A DNA stretch of 27,769 nt from positions 1-27,769 of IMG/VR virus record IMGVR_UViG_3300003885_000406. One strand, 5' to 3'. Each line of letters starts with the position of its first letter. Within the stretch, counting starts at the first letter, position 1. A program made the position numbers and the translations under genes. This stretch comes from a virus. The notes beneath the pieces were generated by a model, which did not search any database, was not told the DNA's origin, and saw only the letters and a program-made list of their open reading frames with translations. Of this stretch, positions 6,436 through 13,352 are shown in pieces.

Positions 6436-7364
6436 AGATGCTTAATACCCTGTCTGCTACAGATAATCCCTCAGTCATGCTATTCGGAGCACCCTTCACA
6501 GGGAAGTCTCTCTTAGCCTCTAAGTTAGCTGAACACTTTAAACTAATATATATTGATATGGAGAATGGTAAGGATGTTATGTTCCAGCTACCGGAGGAAT
6601 GGCAGAAGCGCATACAGCTTATCTCTCTCCCAGACACTTCAGCTTGGCCTATAGCTATTGAGACCTGTCTTAAGTTGGTTAAGATACCTGTAAGTATATG
6701 TGATGAACATGGGAAGATAGGTTGTCTTTCTTGTAAGAAGGCTGAGCTAGGACTAATAGATGAGATAGGAAAAGAGGCAGCTCATGATGAGTACTTCTCT
6801 GACATAGACCTTAACAATGTAGATGAAAATACTATTGTTATCTTTGACTCTGCTACACAGCTTACATCTTCTGCTATATCTCATATCACTAGAAAGCAAT
6901 CTGATGATTACAAACTAGAGTTTGATGATTGGGGTTCCCTAGCTAAGCTGATGGATATATTCTTCTCTCATATACAGAATGCGCGGTACAAGAGAATAGT
7001 TATCTCTCATCTTGTTGAAACCAAGGGAGATGATAAGAAAGCTCTCATATTCCCTGTTGCAGGGTCTAAGAACTTCAGCTCTAATGTATGTAAGTTCTTT
7101 GATAATGTTGTTTATTTAGAACTTAAGAACAATAAGCATAAGGCGGGTTCAACTACTACCTATGCTAACAATGTTATGACAGGGAGTAGAGCAGGAGTTG
7201 CTCTTGAGGATATGGATGAAGCTACCTTGCTGAGTATATTTAAACCGGAAGCAGTGAAGAAGCAGGCCGCAGTAAAGACTGTTACATCTTCCTCTGTTAA
7301 GGCAGGTACAGGGTCTTCGAGTTCTATACTAGAGAAACTCAAGGCTAAGAATTCTTCCTCGTGA
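6432..7364 (+). CDS. Sak4-like RecA-fold ATPase (AAA_24 type)
   Basis: This is predicted to be a RecA-core ATPase that loads on or anneals single-stranded DNA during phage recombination. In 310 residues I see Walker A GAPFTGKS at 19-26, a Walker B-like strand VIFDS at 136-140, and a later RecA-core segment with VISHLVETKG and the FDNVVYLELK strand. This order and size fit the phage Sak4/AAA_24 family. An insertion between the Walker motifs carries Cys90, His93, Cys98 and Cys101, a likely zinc knuckle. The last 40 residues are a Ser/Lys/Ala-rich flexible tail. A candidate ssDNA-binding protein gene follows after 215 bases, a frequent pairing for Sak4. DnaB-like or RadA-like roles are less likely given the short length. 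Confidence 0.8.
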   Translation: MKMLNTLSATDNPSVMLFGAPFTGKSLLASKLAEHFKLIYIDMENGKDVMFQLPEEWQKRIQLISLPDTSAWPIAIETCLKLVKIPVSICDEHGKIGCLSCKKAELGLIDEIGKEAAHDEYFSDIDLNNVDENTIVIFDSATQLTSSAISHITRKQSDDYKLEFDDWGSLAKLMDIFFSHIQNARYKRIVISHLVETKGDDKKALIFPVAGSKNFSSNVCKFFDNVVYLELKNNKHKAGSTTTYANNVMTGSRAGVALEDMDEATLLSIFKPEAVKKQAAVKTVTSSSVKAGTGSSSSILEKLKAKNSSS

Positions 7365-7579
7365 TGCGCCCTTCAGAAAGATAGGTTAGCAGTGAGAGGT
7401 GAATAGGTACAGTTAGCACCTACTTGTAAACACTACGTATTTTCAATCTGCTGTTCGTAATGCTTGCAACTAACGCTACACACTACTTATGATTCTATGA
7501 TTCCTTTAAGACTCTCTTTAACGATTCTATGAACATATACTTTTAACAATGATACAATACAATATCTGAGGATATACTT
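7365..7579. other. 215-bp intergenic region, no gene
   Basis: There is no plausible reading frame here. It contains a possible promoter (7464-7493), two copies of GATTCTATGA (7491-7500 and 7523-7532), a nearby TACAAT at about 7553, and the ribosome binding site GAGGAT before ATG 7580. A weak 5-bp inverted repeat (TAGGT 7404-7408 with ACCTA 7418-7422) has no T-run and is not called a terminator. Confidence 0.6.
7464..7493 (+). promoter_or_regulatory. Possible sigma70-like promoter before the 145-aa gene
   Basis: TTGCAA at 7464-7469 and TATGAT at 7488-7493 are separated by 18 bases. Each box is close to consensus. It would start a transcript about 80 bases before ATG 7580 and could give independent expression of the candidate ssDNA-binding protein. 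Confidence 0.35.
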
Positions 7580-8017
7580 ATGAGTGAAGATACACAAGAA
7601 CTAGACCTAATGGAAATGACACTGGACGACTTGGAAGACTTACCTACCAATGACCCCTACCCTGCAGGCGTACACCGTGTTAAGATGACTCTTGAAGAGA
7701 AGTCTATTAACAACACACAAAGCGTAGAAGCTTCCTTCGAGTACATTGAGACAGTAGAACTGTCAGGTGATGTTGCTGAGAAGGACTTACCTAAGGCAGG
7801 TGATAAAACTTCTGTGTTATGTATGCTTAATAACGAATGGGGTCGCGGTAACTTGAAGTTGTTAGCAACTCCAGTTGGTGCAGCTCTGGGCGTTAGTAGC
7901 ATTAGAGATGCTATCTCACAGTGTAATGAAATGGAAGTTGTTATCGTTACGTTCTTGTCTCTTGATAAGAAAAATGAGGTAATGAGAATGAAAGTCAAGG
8001 AACTTGAAGTTGTTTGA
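7580..8017 (+). CDS. Small acidic protein, possible ssDNA-binding protein
   Basis: The 145-residue product has a very acidic first 25 residues (LMEMTLDDLEDLP). A beta-rich body follows, with PAGVHRVKMTLEEKSI, the segment SVEASFEYIETVEL, a Trp-Gly-Arg turn (NNEWGRGNLKLL) and C-terminal strands. This layout recalls phage OB-fold proteins that accompany Sak4 ATPases, in which a strand like 'G.h.v.i...e.K' opens the fold. I do not see the acidic C-terminal tip of typical SSB; the protein ends in KELEVV. It has its own ribosome binding site (GAGGAT), probably its own promoter, and a terminator after it, which suggests high expression as expected for an SSB. The assignment is inference from context and strand pattern. 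Confidence 0.45.
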   Translation: MSEDTQELDLMEMTLDDLEDLPTNDPYPAGVHRVKMTLEEKSINNTQSVEASFEYIETVELSGDVAEKDLPKAGDKTSVLCMLNNEWGRGNLKLLATPVGAALGVSSIRDAISQCNEMEVVIVTFLSLDKKNEVMRMKVKELEVV

Positions 8018-8025
8018 TTCTCCGC

Positions 8026-8045
8026 GTGTAAGCTAGTGTAAGCTA
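8026..8045 (+). repeat. Two tandem copies of GTGTAAGCTA
   Basis: Exact 10-bp copies sit at 8026-8035 and 8036-8045, directly after the stop of the 145-aa gene and just before the terminator stem. The role is unknown; it could be a protein binding site or slippage product. Confidence 0.75.
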
Positions 8046-8048
8046 GAG

Positions 8049-8071
8049 AGTTCTCCTTCGGGAGAGCTTTT
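8049..8071 (+). terminator. Rho-independent terminator with a UUCG tetraloop
   Basis: An 8-bp stem (8049-8056 with 8061-8068, one G-U pair) closes on TTCG with a C-G loop-closing pair, the very stable cUUCGg loop, and is followed by a T-run at 8068-8071. It lies 31 bases after the stop of the 145-aa gene and should end or attenuate transcription before the polymerase gene. Confidence 0.85.
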
Positions 8072-8156
8072 ATATTAGTCCTTTCAGGGGATGCTCCCGT
8101 CATAGATTCTAGTCACTTCTTTTCTATGATTGCCCTTGAGAGGACTTCCTAATATA
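8071..8156 (+). ncRNA. Long imperfect hairpin upstream of the polymerase gene
   Basis: Three nested stems can form: 8071-8078 with 8149-8156 (8 bp), 8079-8090 with 8133-8144 (12 bp, two G-U), and 8100-8106 with 8123-8129 (7 bp). A 4-base bulge (8145-8148) and an internal loop (8091-8099 against 8130-8132) separate them, and the apical loop is 16 bases. It is non-coding. The DNA could be an origin or binding site. As RNA it could be an RNase III processing site, a leader structure or a small RNA. The type given here is a guess at RNA level; the pairing itself is seen directly. Confidence 0.5.
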
Positions 8157-8165
8157 AGAGTTCTC

Positions 8166-8191
8166 ACACACAACACACACAACACACACAC
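8166..8191 (+). repeat. CA-repeat tract in the polymerase leader
   Basis: This is an alternating AC tract broken twice by AA. It is free of G and T, and follows the long hairpin. An AT-rich stretch without G-C clusters (8192-8239) leads from it to ATG 8240. As RNA it would be unstructured. As DNA it gives strong strand asymmetry, as seen at some replication start regions. No -35 box is visible here. Confidence 0.8.
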
Positions 8192-8239
8192 TATAACAAG
8201 TACAATAATAATATAAGATACCTAAGAGATACATAAGAG

Positions 8240-10594
8240 ATGCTAAGTAAGAAGCTTGTAATTAATAAAACCAACTCAGATAACCTAGCCTTCTATGGTT
8301 CTTATACTGATAAAGAATACCTCTCTTACCTGAAAGGTTGCACAGGCGGGTATACTTGTTTCGTTAAACTAGATTTCAATAAGCAATCTACCCTTACAGA
8401 GCTTGTTATGTTCTGTGAGAAAAGAGATGTTGTAGGTATAGTGAGTACCTCAGTTCCTCTTTTAGAGAGACTCCTACACTGGACTAATAAGAGAAAGAAA
8501 CCTTCTCTCTCAGATTACGCAGGTTCCCTATTCAAGCATGAGGGTATTGAGGTTGTGTTTATCTCTCCTCTTAAGAACATGGTGACAGTACCTTATGGTA
8601 AGTTCCTCACTAAGAGATATGTGAGTAAGCTGATTGATAAGGACTCTTGGATGGATACTGTTCCTCACGAGTGGAAGGTACTCACACCTGAGTTTGTTGA
8701 GGGCGCGGAAACTCTCTTAGGTCTGGCGGTTCTTATAGCGGTAGATATAGAGACCTTTAAGGACTCAGCTAGGATAAGATGCATAGCCTTCACTGGATTC
8801 TTCTTTGAGGCAGATGGTTCTATATCCGCCAAGTCTTACGTACTACCTCTTGACTCAGATTATAATCTTGCAGTCTTAAGAAACTTCTGCTGGAATCTCA
8901 AAGCCCCTAAGGTATTCCACAATGGGAAGTATGATATCAATTACCTCCTACGATTCAATGCTATACCTTATAGATACTCCCTTGATACAATCAATCTCAT
9001 GCACTCATGGTACTCAGAACTACCTAAGACACTAGCAGTAACTAACTCCTTCTGTATACGAGAGTCTATGTTCTGGAAAGACATGGCTAAGACAGATGAT
9101 CTTATGGAGTACTACCATTACAATGCACTAGATACCTTTGCTACAGGAGTCTCTTGTATTTATCTCATACTTTCCATGCCTCAGTGGGCGCTAGATAACT
9201 ACTACCTTGAGTTCCCTAATGTGTACCCTTGTATCATGGCTGAACTCACAGGAATAGAGAGAGACATGGATAGGTTACATGAAGCAAGAGCTGAGTATGA
9301 GGCTATCATAGCTAGGGAGTTAGAGGAGTTAAGAGTTATGATAGATGAGCCAGACTTCAATCCAGGAAGCCCTATCCAAGTACTCAAGCTTATGCACCTA
9401 CTAGGCTGTAAGGACTTAAAGAGTTCTAAGGAAGTCTATCTTAAGAAGGCAATGTTCAGACACCCGCTGAATACTCGTATCTTAGGAAAGATTATTAGTA
9501 TAAGGAAGGCGCGGAAACTTATCAATACCTATCTAACAGTAGATGATGCTACTCATGATTATAAAGAGTTCCACCGCCCAGATGGTACAGGTAATAGAAT
9601 CTTATATGCACTGAATCCTCATGGCACAGACACAGGTAGACTAGCTAGCAGGGAACATCACTTCTGGGTAGGCTTACAGGCGCAGAATATGCCACGAGAT
9701 AAGTCTGTTAAGCAGACATTGAAAGCTGATGATGGATTCGAGTTCTTTGAAGTTGACTTAGAGCAGGCAGAGAGTAGAGACACCGCGTATATCTCAGGAG
9801 ATGCAGCTTTGATAGATGCGGTAGAGAACTCTCCTGATTTCCACTCCTCCAATGCAGCTTCATTCTTTGGTATGGAGTTCGAGGAAATCTTTGATGTTAT
9901 AGCTAACAAGGTTATACGTAAGGACTTAAGAACTCTCGGTAAGCCTATCAATCATGGGGCGAACTATAACATGGGGGCGATGGTACTCATAGATGAGATG
10001 GGCGAGAAGATGATGTACCAAGCTAAGAAGTTATTAGGGCTACCTAAGATGTGGAGTCTACGAGAGGTAGCTGAGTACTTACTGGAACAATTCCATAAGA
10101 CCTACCCTGGAATCAAAGGTACTATGTATAGAGGTATTATAGCTGAGGTTACGAGTTCTCATATGATTAGGAGTACTGCGGAACACTACTGTTCAGATGT
10201 AGATATGTACAATACCTATAAGTCAGAGAGATGGACACGCTACTGTTTCGGAGACCCTACGAAATCAAAACCACAGCTCAATGCTTACGTAGCACACCCG
10301 CCACAGAATCTAAACGCTATGACTCTTAACGTAAGCTGGAGAGCCATATTCTATAATCTAACTATTAATCCAGAACATGCTTCTAATATAAAGATCTGTG
10401 CACAAGTCCATGATAGTATTGTAGGTCAGTACCGTATAGGTCATGAATATTTATTAGATAAGATCAAAGAGCATATGGAGATACCTGTTACAATAAGAGG
10501 GTATGATGGGGTAATACGCACATTCTGTGTGCCTGCTGGAGTTAAGGCAGGAGTAAATGGTAAGAAAGCTAGATACTGGAGTGAGTGTGAATGA
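8240..10594 (+). CDS. Family A DNA polymerase with 3'-5' exonuclease
   Basis: This is predicted to replicate the phage genome. The 784 residues have a DnaQ-like exonuclease: Exo I with Asp169 and Glu171 (VDIETF), Exo II with Asn228 and Asp232 (HNGKYD), Exo III with Tyr294 and Asp298 (YNALD). The polymerase domain follows: motif A DLEQAESR with Asp506, motif B with Arg564, Lys568 and Tyr576, motif C QVHDS with Asp725. All catalytic residues are present for proofreading and synthesis. Two points are unusual: His572 stands where Phe, Tyr or Leu normally selects nucleotides in the O-helix, and Ser726 replaces the usual Glu after Asp725. There is no 5'-3' exonuclease domain. The start ATG 8240 has only a weak TAAGAG site and follows the hairpin and CA leader. 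The stop overlaps the next start as ATGA. Confidence 0.95.
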   Translation: MLSKKLVINKTNSDNLAFYGSYTDKEYLSYLKGCTGGYTCFVKLDFNKQSTLTELVMFCEKRDVVGIVSTSVPLLERLLHWTNKRKKPSLSDYAGSLFKHEGIEVVFISPLKNMVTVPYGKFLTKRYVSKLIDKDSWMDTVPHEWKVLTPEFVEGAETLLGLAVLIAVDIETFKDSARIRCIAFTGFFFEADGSISAKSYVLPLDSDYNLAVLRNFCWNLKAPKVFHNGKYDINYLLRFNAIPYRYSLDTINLMHSWYSELPKTLAVTNSFCIRESMFWKDMAKTDDLMEYYHYNALDTFATGVSCIYLILSMPQWALDNYYLEFPNVYPCIMAELTGIERDMDRLHEARAEYEAIIARELEELRVMIDEPDFNPGSPIQVLKLMHLLGCKDLKSSKEVYLKKAMFRHPLNTRILGKIISIRKARKLINTYLTVDDATHDYKEFHRPDGTGNRILYALNPHGTDTGRLASREHHFWVGLQAQNMPRDKSVKQTLKADDGFEFFEVDLEQAESRDTAYISGDAALIDAVENSPDFHSSNAASFFGMEFEEIFDVIANKVIRKDLRTLGKPINHGANYNMGAMVLIDEMGEKMMYQAKKLLGLPKMWSLREVAEYLLEQFHKTYPGIKGTMYRGIIAEVTSSHMIRSTAEHYCSDVDMYNTYKSERWTRYCFGDPTKSKPQLNAYVAHPPQNLNAMTLNVSWRAIFYNLTINPEHASNIKICAQVHDSIVGQYRIGHEYLLDKIKEHMEIPVTIRGYDGVIRTFCVPAGVKAGVNGKKARYWSECE

Positions 10595-10752
10595 AAATAT
10601 TAATGATAGGCGGTAGACATAAATGTATCTTTGATGATGATATCAACACTAATAGGCTAACAGTAAGGGTAGCACCCGATGGCTATAAGTCTATAGTATA
10701 TAGCTCAGGAGAGTATGCTTTACATAATAGAACTCTAGAGGTGACTCCTTGA
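10591..10752 (+). CDS. Hypothetical 53-aa protein
   Basis: This short gene begins at ATG 10591, overlapping the polymerase stop as ATGA, with GGAG about eight bases upstream. It ends at TGA 10750-10752. The 53-residue product is beta-strand-like (LTVRVAPDGYKSIVYSS) and has no membrane segment. The function is unknown. Its stop overlaps a TTG start of the next gene, so it links the polymerase to the zinc-ribbon protein in one translational chain. Confidence 0.6.
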   Translation: MKILMIGGRHKCIFDDDINTNRLTVRVAPDGYKSIVYSSGEYALHNRTLEVTP

Positions 10753-10982
10753 GCTACTTATTTACACCTCACTCAGGGTCAAAGGAGTATAGGTGTAACT
10801 CTTTCAGAGTGGTAGGAGAGTGCGATGCCTGCAATACTAAGAAGCTTCTTTTACAGGTACTACCTGCTGAGAATAATGCAGGGGAGTTCTTTGCTGCCAA
10901 GCTATGTAGAGCCTGCTTATTAAGATTAGCAGATGAACTACACGAGCCTTATACTGGGGGAGAGACCTTTAGTGACAGATAA
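10749..10982 (+). CDS. Small zinc-ribbon protein, TTG start
   Basis: The 77-residue product has two CxxC pairs, Cys25/Cys28 and Cys53/Cys56, which should bind one zinc ion; Cys16 is extra. I see no enzyme motif, so a nucleic-acid or protein-binding role is inferred. The start is TTG 10749 (overlapping the previous TGA as TTGA), with GAGGTGA a few bases upstream; no ATG is available near the start. The end overlaps the following helicase gene by 11 bases if that gene uses GTG 10972. The family is not recognised. Confidence 0.6.
   Translation: MSYLFTPHSGSKEYRCNSFRVVGECDACNTKKLLLQVLPAENNAGEFFAAKLCRACLLRLADELHEPYTGGETFSDR
10956..10964 (+). promoter_or_regulatory. Ribosome binding site that favours the GTG start at 10972
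   Basis: GGGGGAGAG lies seven bases before GTG 10972. The upstream in-frame ATG 10933 has no such site and would overlap the preceding gene by 50 bases, so the GTG is the better start. Confidence 0.6.
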
Positions 10983-12318
10983 AAGAAAGCATAAAGACTT
11001 TCTATCCTCATATCTCCAGTACTCCTCCGGTACAGAGACTCCTACATTCTTCCACAGATGGTGTGCGATTACATCTCTAGGAGCGCACTTAGGTAGAGAC
11101 CTGTACTTCAGGCAAGGCCACTTCCGTGTACACCCGAATCTCTTTATCATGCTTGTAGGGGATGCAGGTACTAAGAAGTCCACAGCTATTAAGATGGCCG
11201 CGAGACTCCTGCGCCTCACAGGTTATGATAAGTTTGCAGCTAAGAAAACCAGACAGGAGAAGTTCCTTCTTGACATGGCAGAGGTAGCAGCAGGCGTAGG
11301 AGAGGGAGACGTAGGAGACATACTAGAACAGAACCTATGGGGAGAGGATGGCGTTGACTGTAATGTAGCAGAGTCCTTCATATGTGCTGATGAATTTAAT
11401 AACTTTATAGGTCAAGGTAATAGCGATTTTATGAGCATCCTAGGTGACCTATGGGATTGGGGGGAAGAAGTCTATGATTACAAACTCAAGAACTCTAAGA
11501 GTGTCTATCTTAATAAGCCTACTGTTAGTATACTCGGGGGTAATACTCCCACTGGTGTTAACATGTTATTCCCTGTTGATGCAATAGGACAAGGATTCTT
11601 CTCAAGGATTCTCTTTATACAAGCTGAGTCCACAGGGTTTAAGAGAACATGGATGCCACCACCTGATGAGGAGCTTGAACAGTATCTTGTACAGGAGTTA
11701 AGAGATATTAAGGATAAGATGACTGGAGAGATTACACTCTCTACACCCGCAGAAAGGATGTTAGATAAAATCTATAAAACATGGAAGCCAATTGAAGACC
11801 CGCGATTCTCATCTTATAGTAACAGGAGATTCCCTGTACTACTCAAACTTCTTATAATAATATGTGCTAATAACAGGACTCACATAGCAGGAACAGAGGA
11901 AGTAATCTATGCTAATACTATGCTTACCTTTGCAGAGAGAACAATGCCGGAAGCTCTAGGAGAGTTTGGTAAGGGAAGGAACTCTGATGTGACTCATAAG
12001 ATACTTAAACTAATTGATGTAACTAACAGACCTCTTGAAGCTAAGGATATCTGGGGGCAGGTTTACTCAGACTTAGAGAAGAGAGAGCAGCTATTTGAGA
12101 TACTAGGTAACCTAACTATGGCGGGTAAGATACAACTTATCAACCATGGTTACTTACCTATTAAGGCAGTAGTAGAGAATAAGAGTACTGACTTGCTTGA
12201 TTGGTCTTTACTCAGTAAGGAAGAACTAGGAGAGAAGGAACTGTTACACTCAGTACCAACAATAGAACCAATAGATACGCAACCAACAATAGAACAACCT
12301 AACGAGGAAACATTATGA
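10972..12318 (+). CDS. DUF3987-like replicative helicase/ATPase
   Basis: This is predicted to be a P-loop ATPase or DNA helicase of phage replication. Counting from GTG 10972 (448 residues), Walker A is GDAGTKKST at 63-71, Walker B is CADEF at 138-142, and SILGGNTP at 186-193 resembles the sensor strand. GQGFFSRILFIQ with an arginine near 213 could be the Arg finger. The opening FFHRWCAITSLGAHLGRDLY is typical of DUF3987-type phage ATPases. The end is a flexible Pro/Glu/Thr tail with an internal repeat. No primase domain is visible, so priming must come from elsewhere. It sits just after the polymerase and zinc-ribbon genes. ATG 10933 is the alternative start (461 residues). Confidence 0.75.
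   Translation: MTDKRKHKDFLSSYLQYSSGTETPTFFHRWCAITSLGAHLGRDLYFRQGHFRVHPNLFIMLVGDAGTKKSTAIKMAARLLRLTGYDKFAAKKTRQEKFLLDMAEVAAGVGEGDVGDILEQNLWGEDGVDCNVAESFICADEFNNFIGQGNSDFMSILGDLWDWGEEVYDYKLKNSKSVYLNKPTVSILGGNTPTGVNMLFPVDAIGQGFFSRILFIQAESTGFKRTWMPPPDEELEQYLVQELRDIKDKMTGEITLSTPAERMLDKIYKTWKPIEDPRFSSYSNRRFPVLLKLLIIICANNRTHIAGTEEVIYANTMLTFAERTMPEALGEFGKGRNSDVTHKILKLIDVTNRPLEAKDIWGQVYSDLEKREQLFEILGNLTMAGKIQLINHGYLPIKAVVENKSTDLLDWSLLSKEELGEKELLHSVPTIEPIDTQPTIEQPNEETL
12255..12295 (+). repeat. Two copies of a 14-bp repeat, ACCAACAATAGAAC
   Basis: Exact copies at 12255-12268 and 12282-12295, 27 bases (nine codons) apart, encode the PTIEP and PTIEQ units in the flexible tail of the DUF3987-like ATPase. 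Confidence 0.75.
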
Positions 12319-13352
12319 AGGCATTAATAATCTATCATGCTCATTGTCTAGATGGTATCATGAGCGCAACAGTAGTCACGAAGCATCTCTTAGATAAGAA
12401 GATGTGCGAGGCGGAAGATATCACACTCCATGCAGCGAGCTATAATGATGCTCCTGGAACACTGCTTGAACTACAGAAGCTGATAAAGGAGGAGCATATA
12501 GATAGAGCCTTTATTGTGGACTTCTCTTACTCTGTGATTGAGCTTCATAACCTGGATTACTACCTACCTGATGGAGTACTTCTTATAGATCATCATGAGA
12601 AAGCCTTTAAGACTCTCATAGGTGAAGGGTATGTTGTTAAGGAAGATTCTAAGGAACAATTTAATCTCCACTCATCTTCGGCTGATAGTAAAGATGGTAA
12701 GAGTGGAGTATCCATAGTTCTAGATAACAATGAGTCCGGCGCATCTCTCTGTTGGAAGTACCTAATGAACTCACCTAATATGTTCTCTGATGTAGCTGAG
12801 GCAGGCTTACCAGCTCTTATTAAGTACATAAAAGATTACGACTTATATCGCTTCACCTACCCTGATACTAAGACTATTAATAAGTACCTTAAGACTCTGG
12901 ATAAGACTGTTCCCGTATTCACAGCTCTCCTAGAAGCCTTCAGTGGAGACTGGGAGTTTGAGCAGGAGGCGGCGATACGAGGTAAGATGCTCCTTGATTA
13001 TGAGGAGTCCCTTGAGAACTCTATACTTGAGCAGGGTATAACACCTATCACAATCAATGGTGTACAGGGCTTATGTGTGAACGCTCCTTATGCTTTCGCT
13101 TCCTCCCTAGGACACAAGCTCGCAGTTCTATCTAAGACATTCGGCGCGGTCTGGACTCAGAAGTCTGATGGGATTGTAGGCTTCTCTCTTAGAAGTGAGG
13201 GAGACTTATGTAATGTCAATAAGCTAGCAGGTCATATGGGAGGAGGTGGACATAAGAATGCCGCTGGATTCTCTATGGATACTCCTAGGTTTGATAAGGA
13301 GCAGGGTATTACTATCTGGAGTAATGAGGCTAAGGAAGTGGATAAGATATGA
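12315..13352 (+). CDS. DHH/DHHA1 phosphoesterase
   Basis: This is predicted to be a metal-dependent phosphoesterase on short oligonucleotides, dinucleotides or 3'-phosphoadenosine compounds (NrnA/RecJ superfamily). In 345 residues I see motif I HAHCLDG at 8-14 with Asp13, VDF with Asp69, the DHH motif at 92-94 (LIDHHEK), Asp174 in IKDYDLY, and the DHHA1 motif GGGGHKNAAG at 309-318. The first Asp of the usual DxD in motif I is replaced by Cys11. The length is close to NrnA (about 320) and much shorter than RecJ. Its start overlaps the preceding gene as ATGA at 12315-12318. Possible roles are recycling of oligonucleotides or removal of a host signalling nucleotide; the sequence does not decide between them. 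Confidence 0.88.
   Translation: MKALIIYHAHCLDGIMSATVVTKHLLDKKMCEAEDITLHAASYNDAPGTLLELQKLIKEEHIDRAFIVDFSYSVIELHNLDYYLPDGVLLIDHHEKAFKTLIGEGYVVKEDSKEQFNLHSSSADSKDGKSGVSIVLDNNESGASLCWKYLMNSPNMFSDVAEAGLPALIKYIKDYDLYRFTYPDTKTINKYLKTLDKTVPVFTALLEAFSGDWEFEQEAAIRGKMLLDYEESLENSILEQGITPITINGVQGLCVNAPYAFASSLGHKLAVLSKTFGAVWTQKSDGIVGFSLRSEGDLCNVNKLAGHMGGGGHKNAAGFSMDTPRFDKEQGITIWSNEAKEVDKI

Noticed and set aside
7404-7422. A 5-bp inverted repeat as a terminator for the Sak4-like gene
   Set aside because: The stem is short and there is no T-run after it.
7657-8103. A 148-codon open frame on the minus strand
   Set aside because: It is opposite the 145-aa gene, the terminator and the long hairpin. The + gene has a ribosome binding site and a terminator, so the minus frame is chance.
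8026-8191. Short repeats as a CRISPR array
   Set aside because: The repeats are 10-bp tandem copies and an AC tract without spacers, and there are no cas genes. The Cas4-like nuclease is of the phage recombination type.
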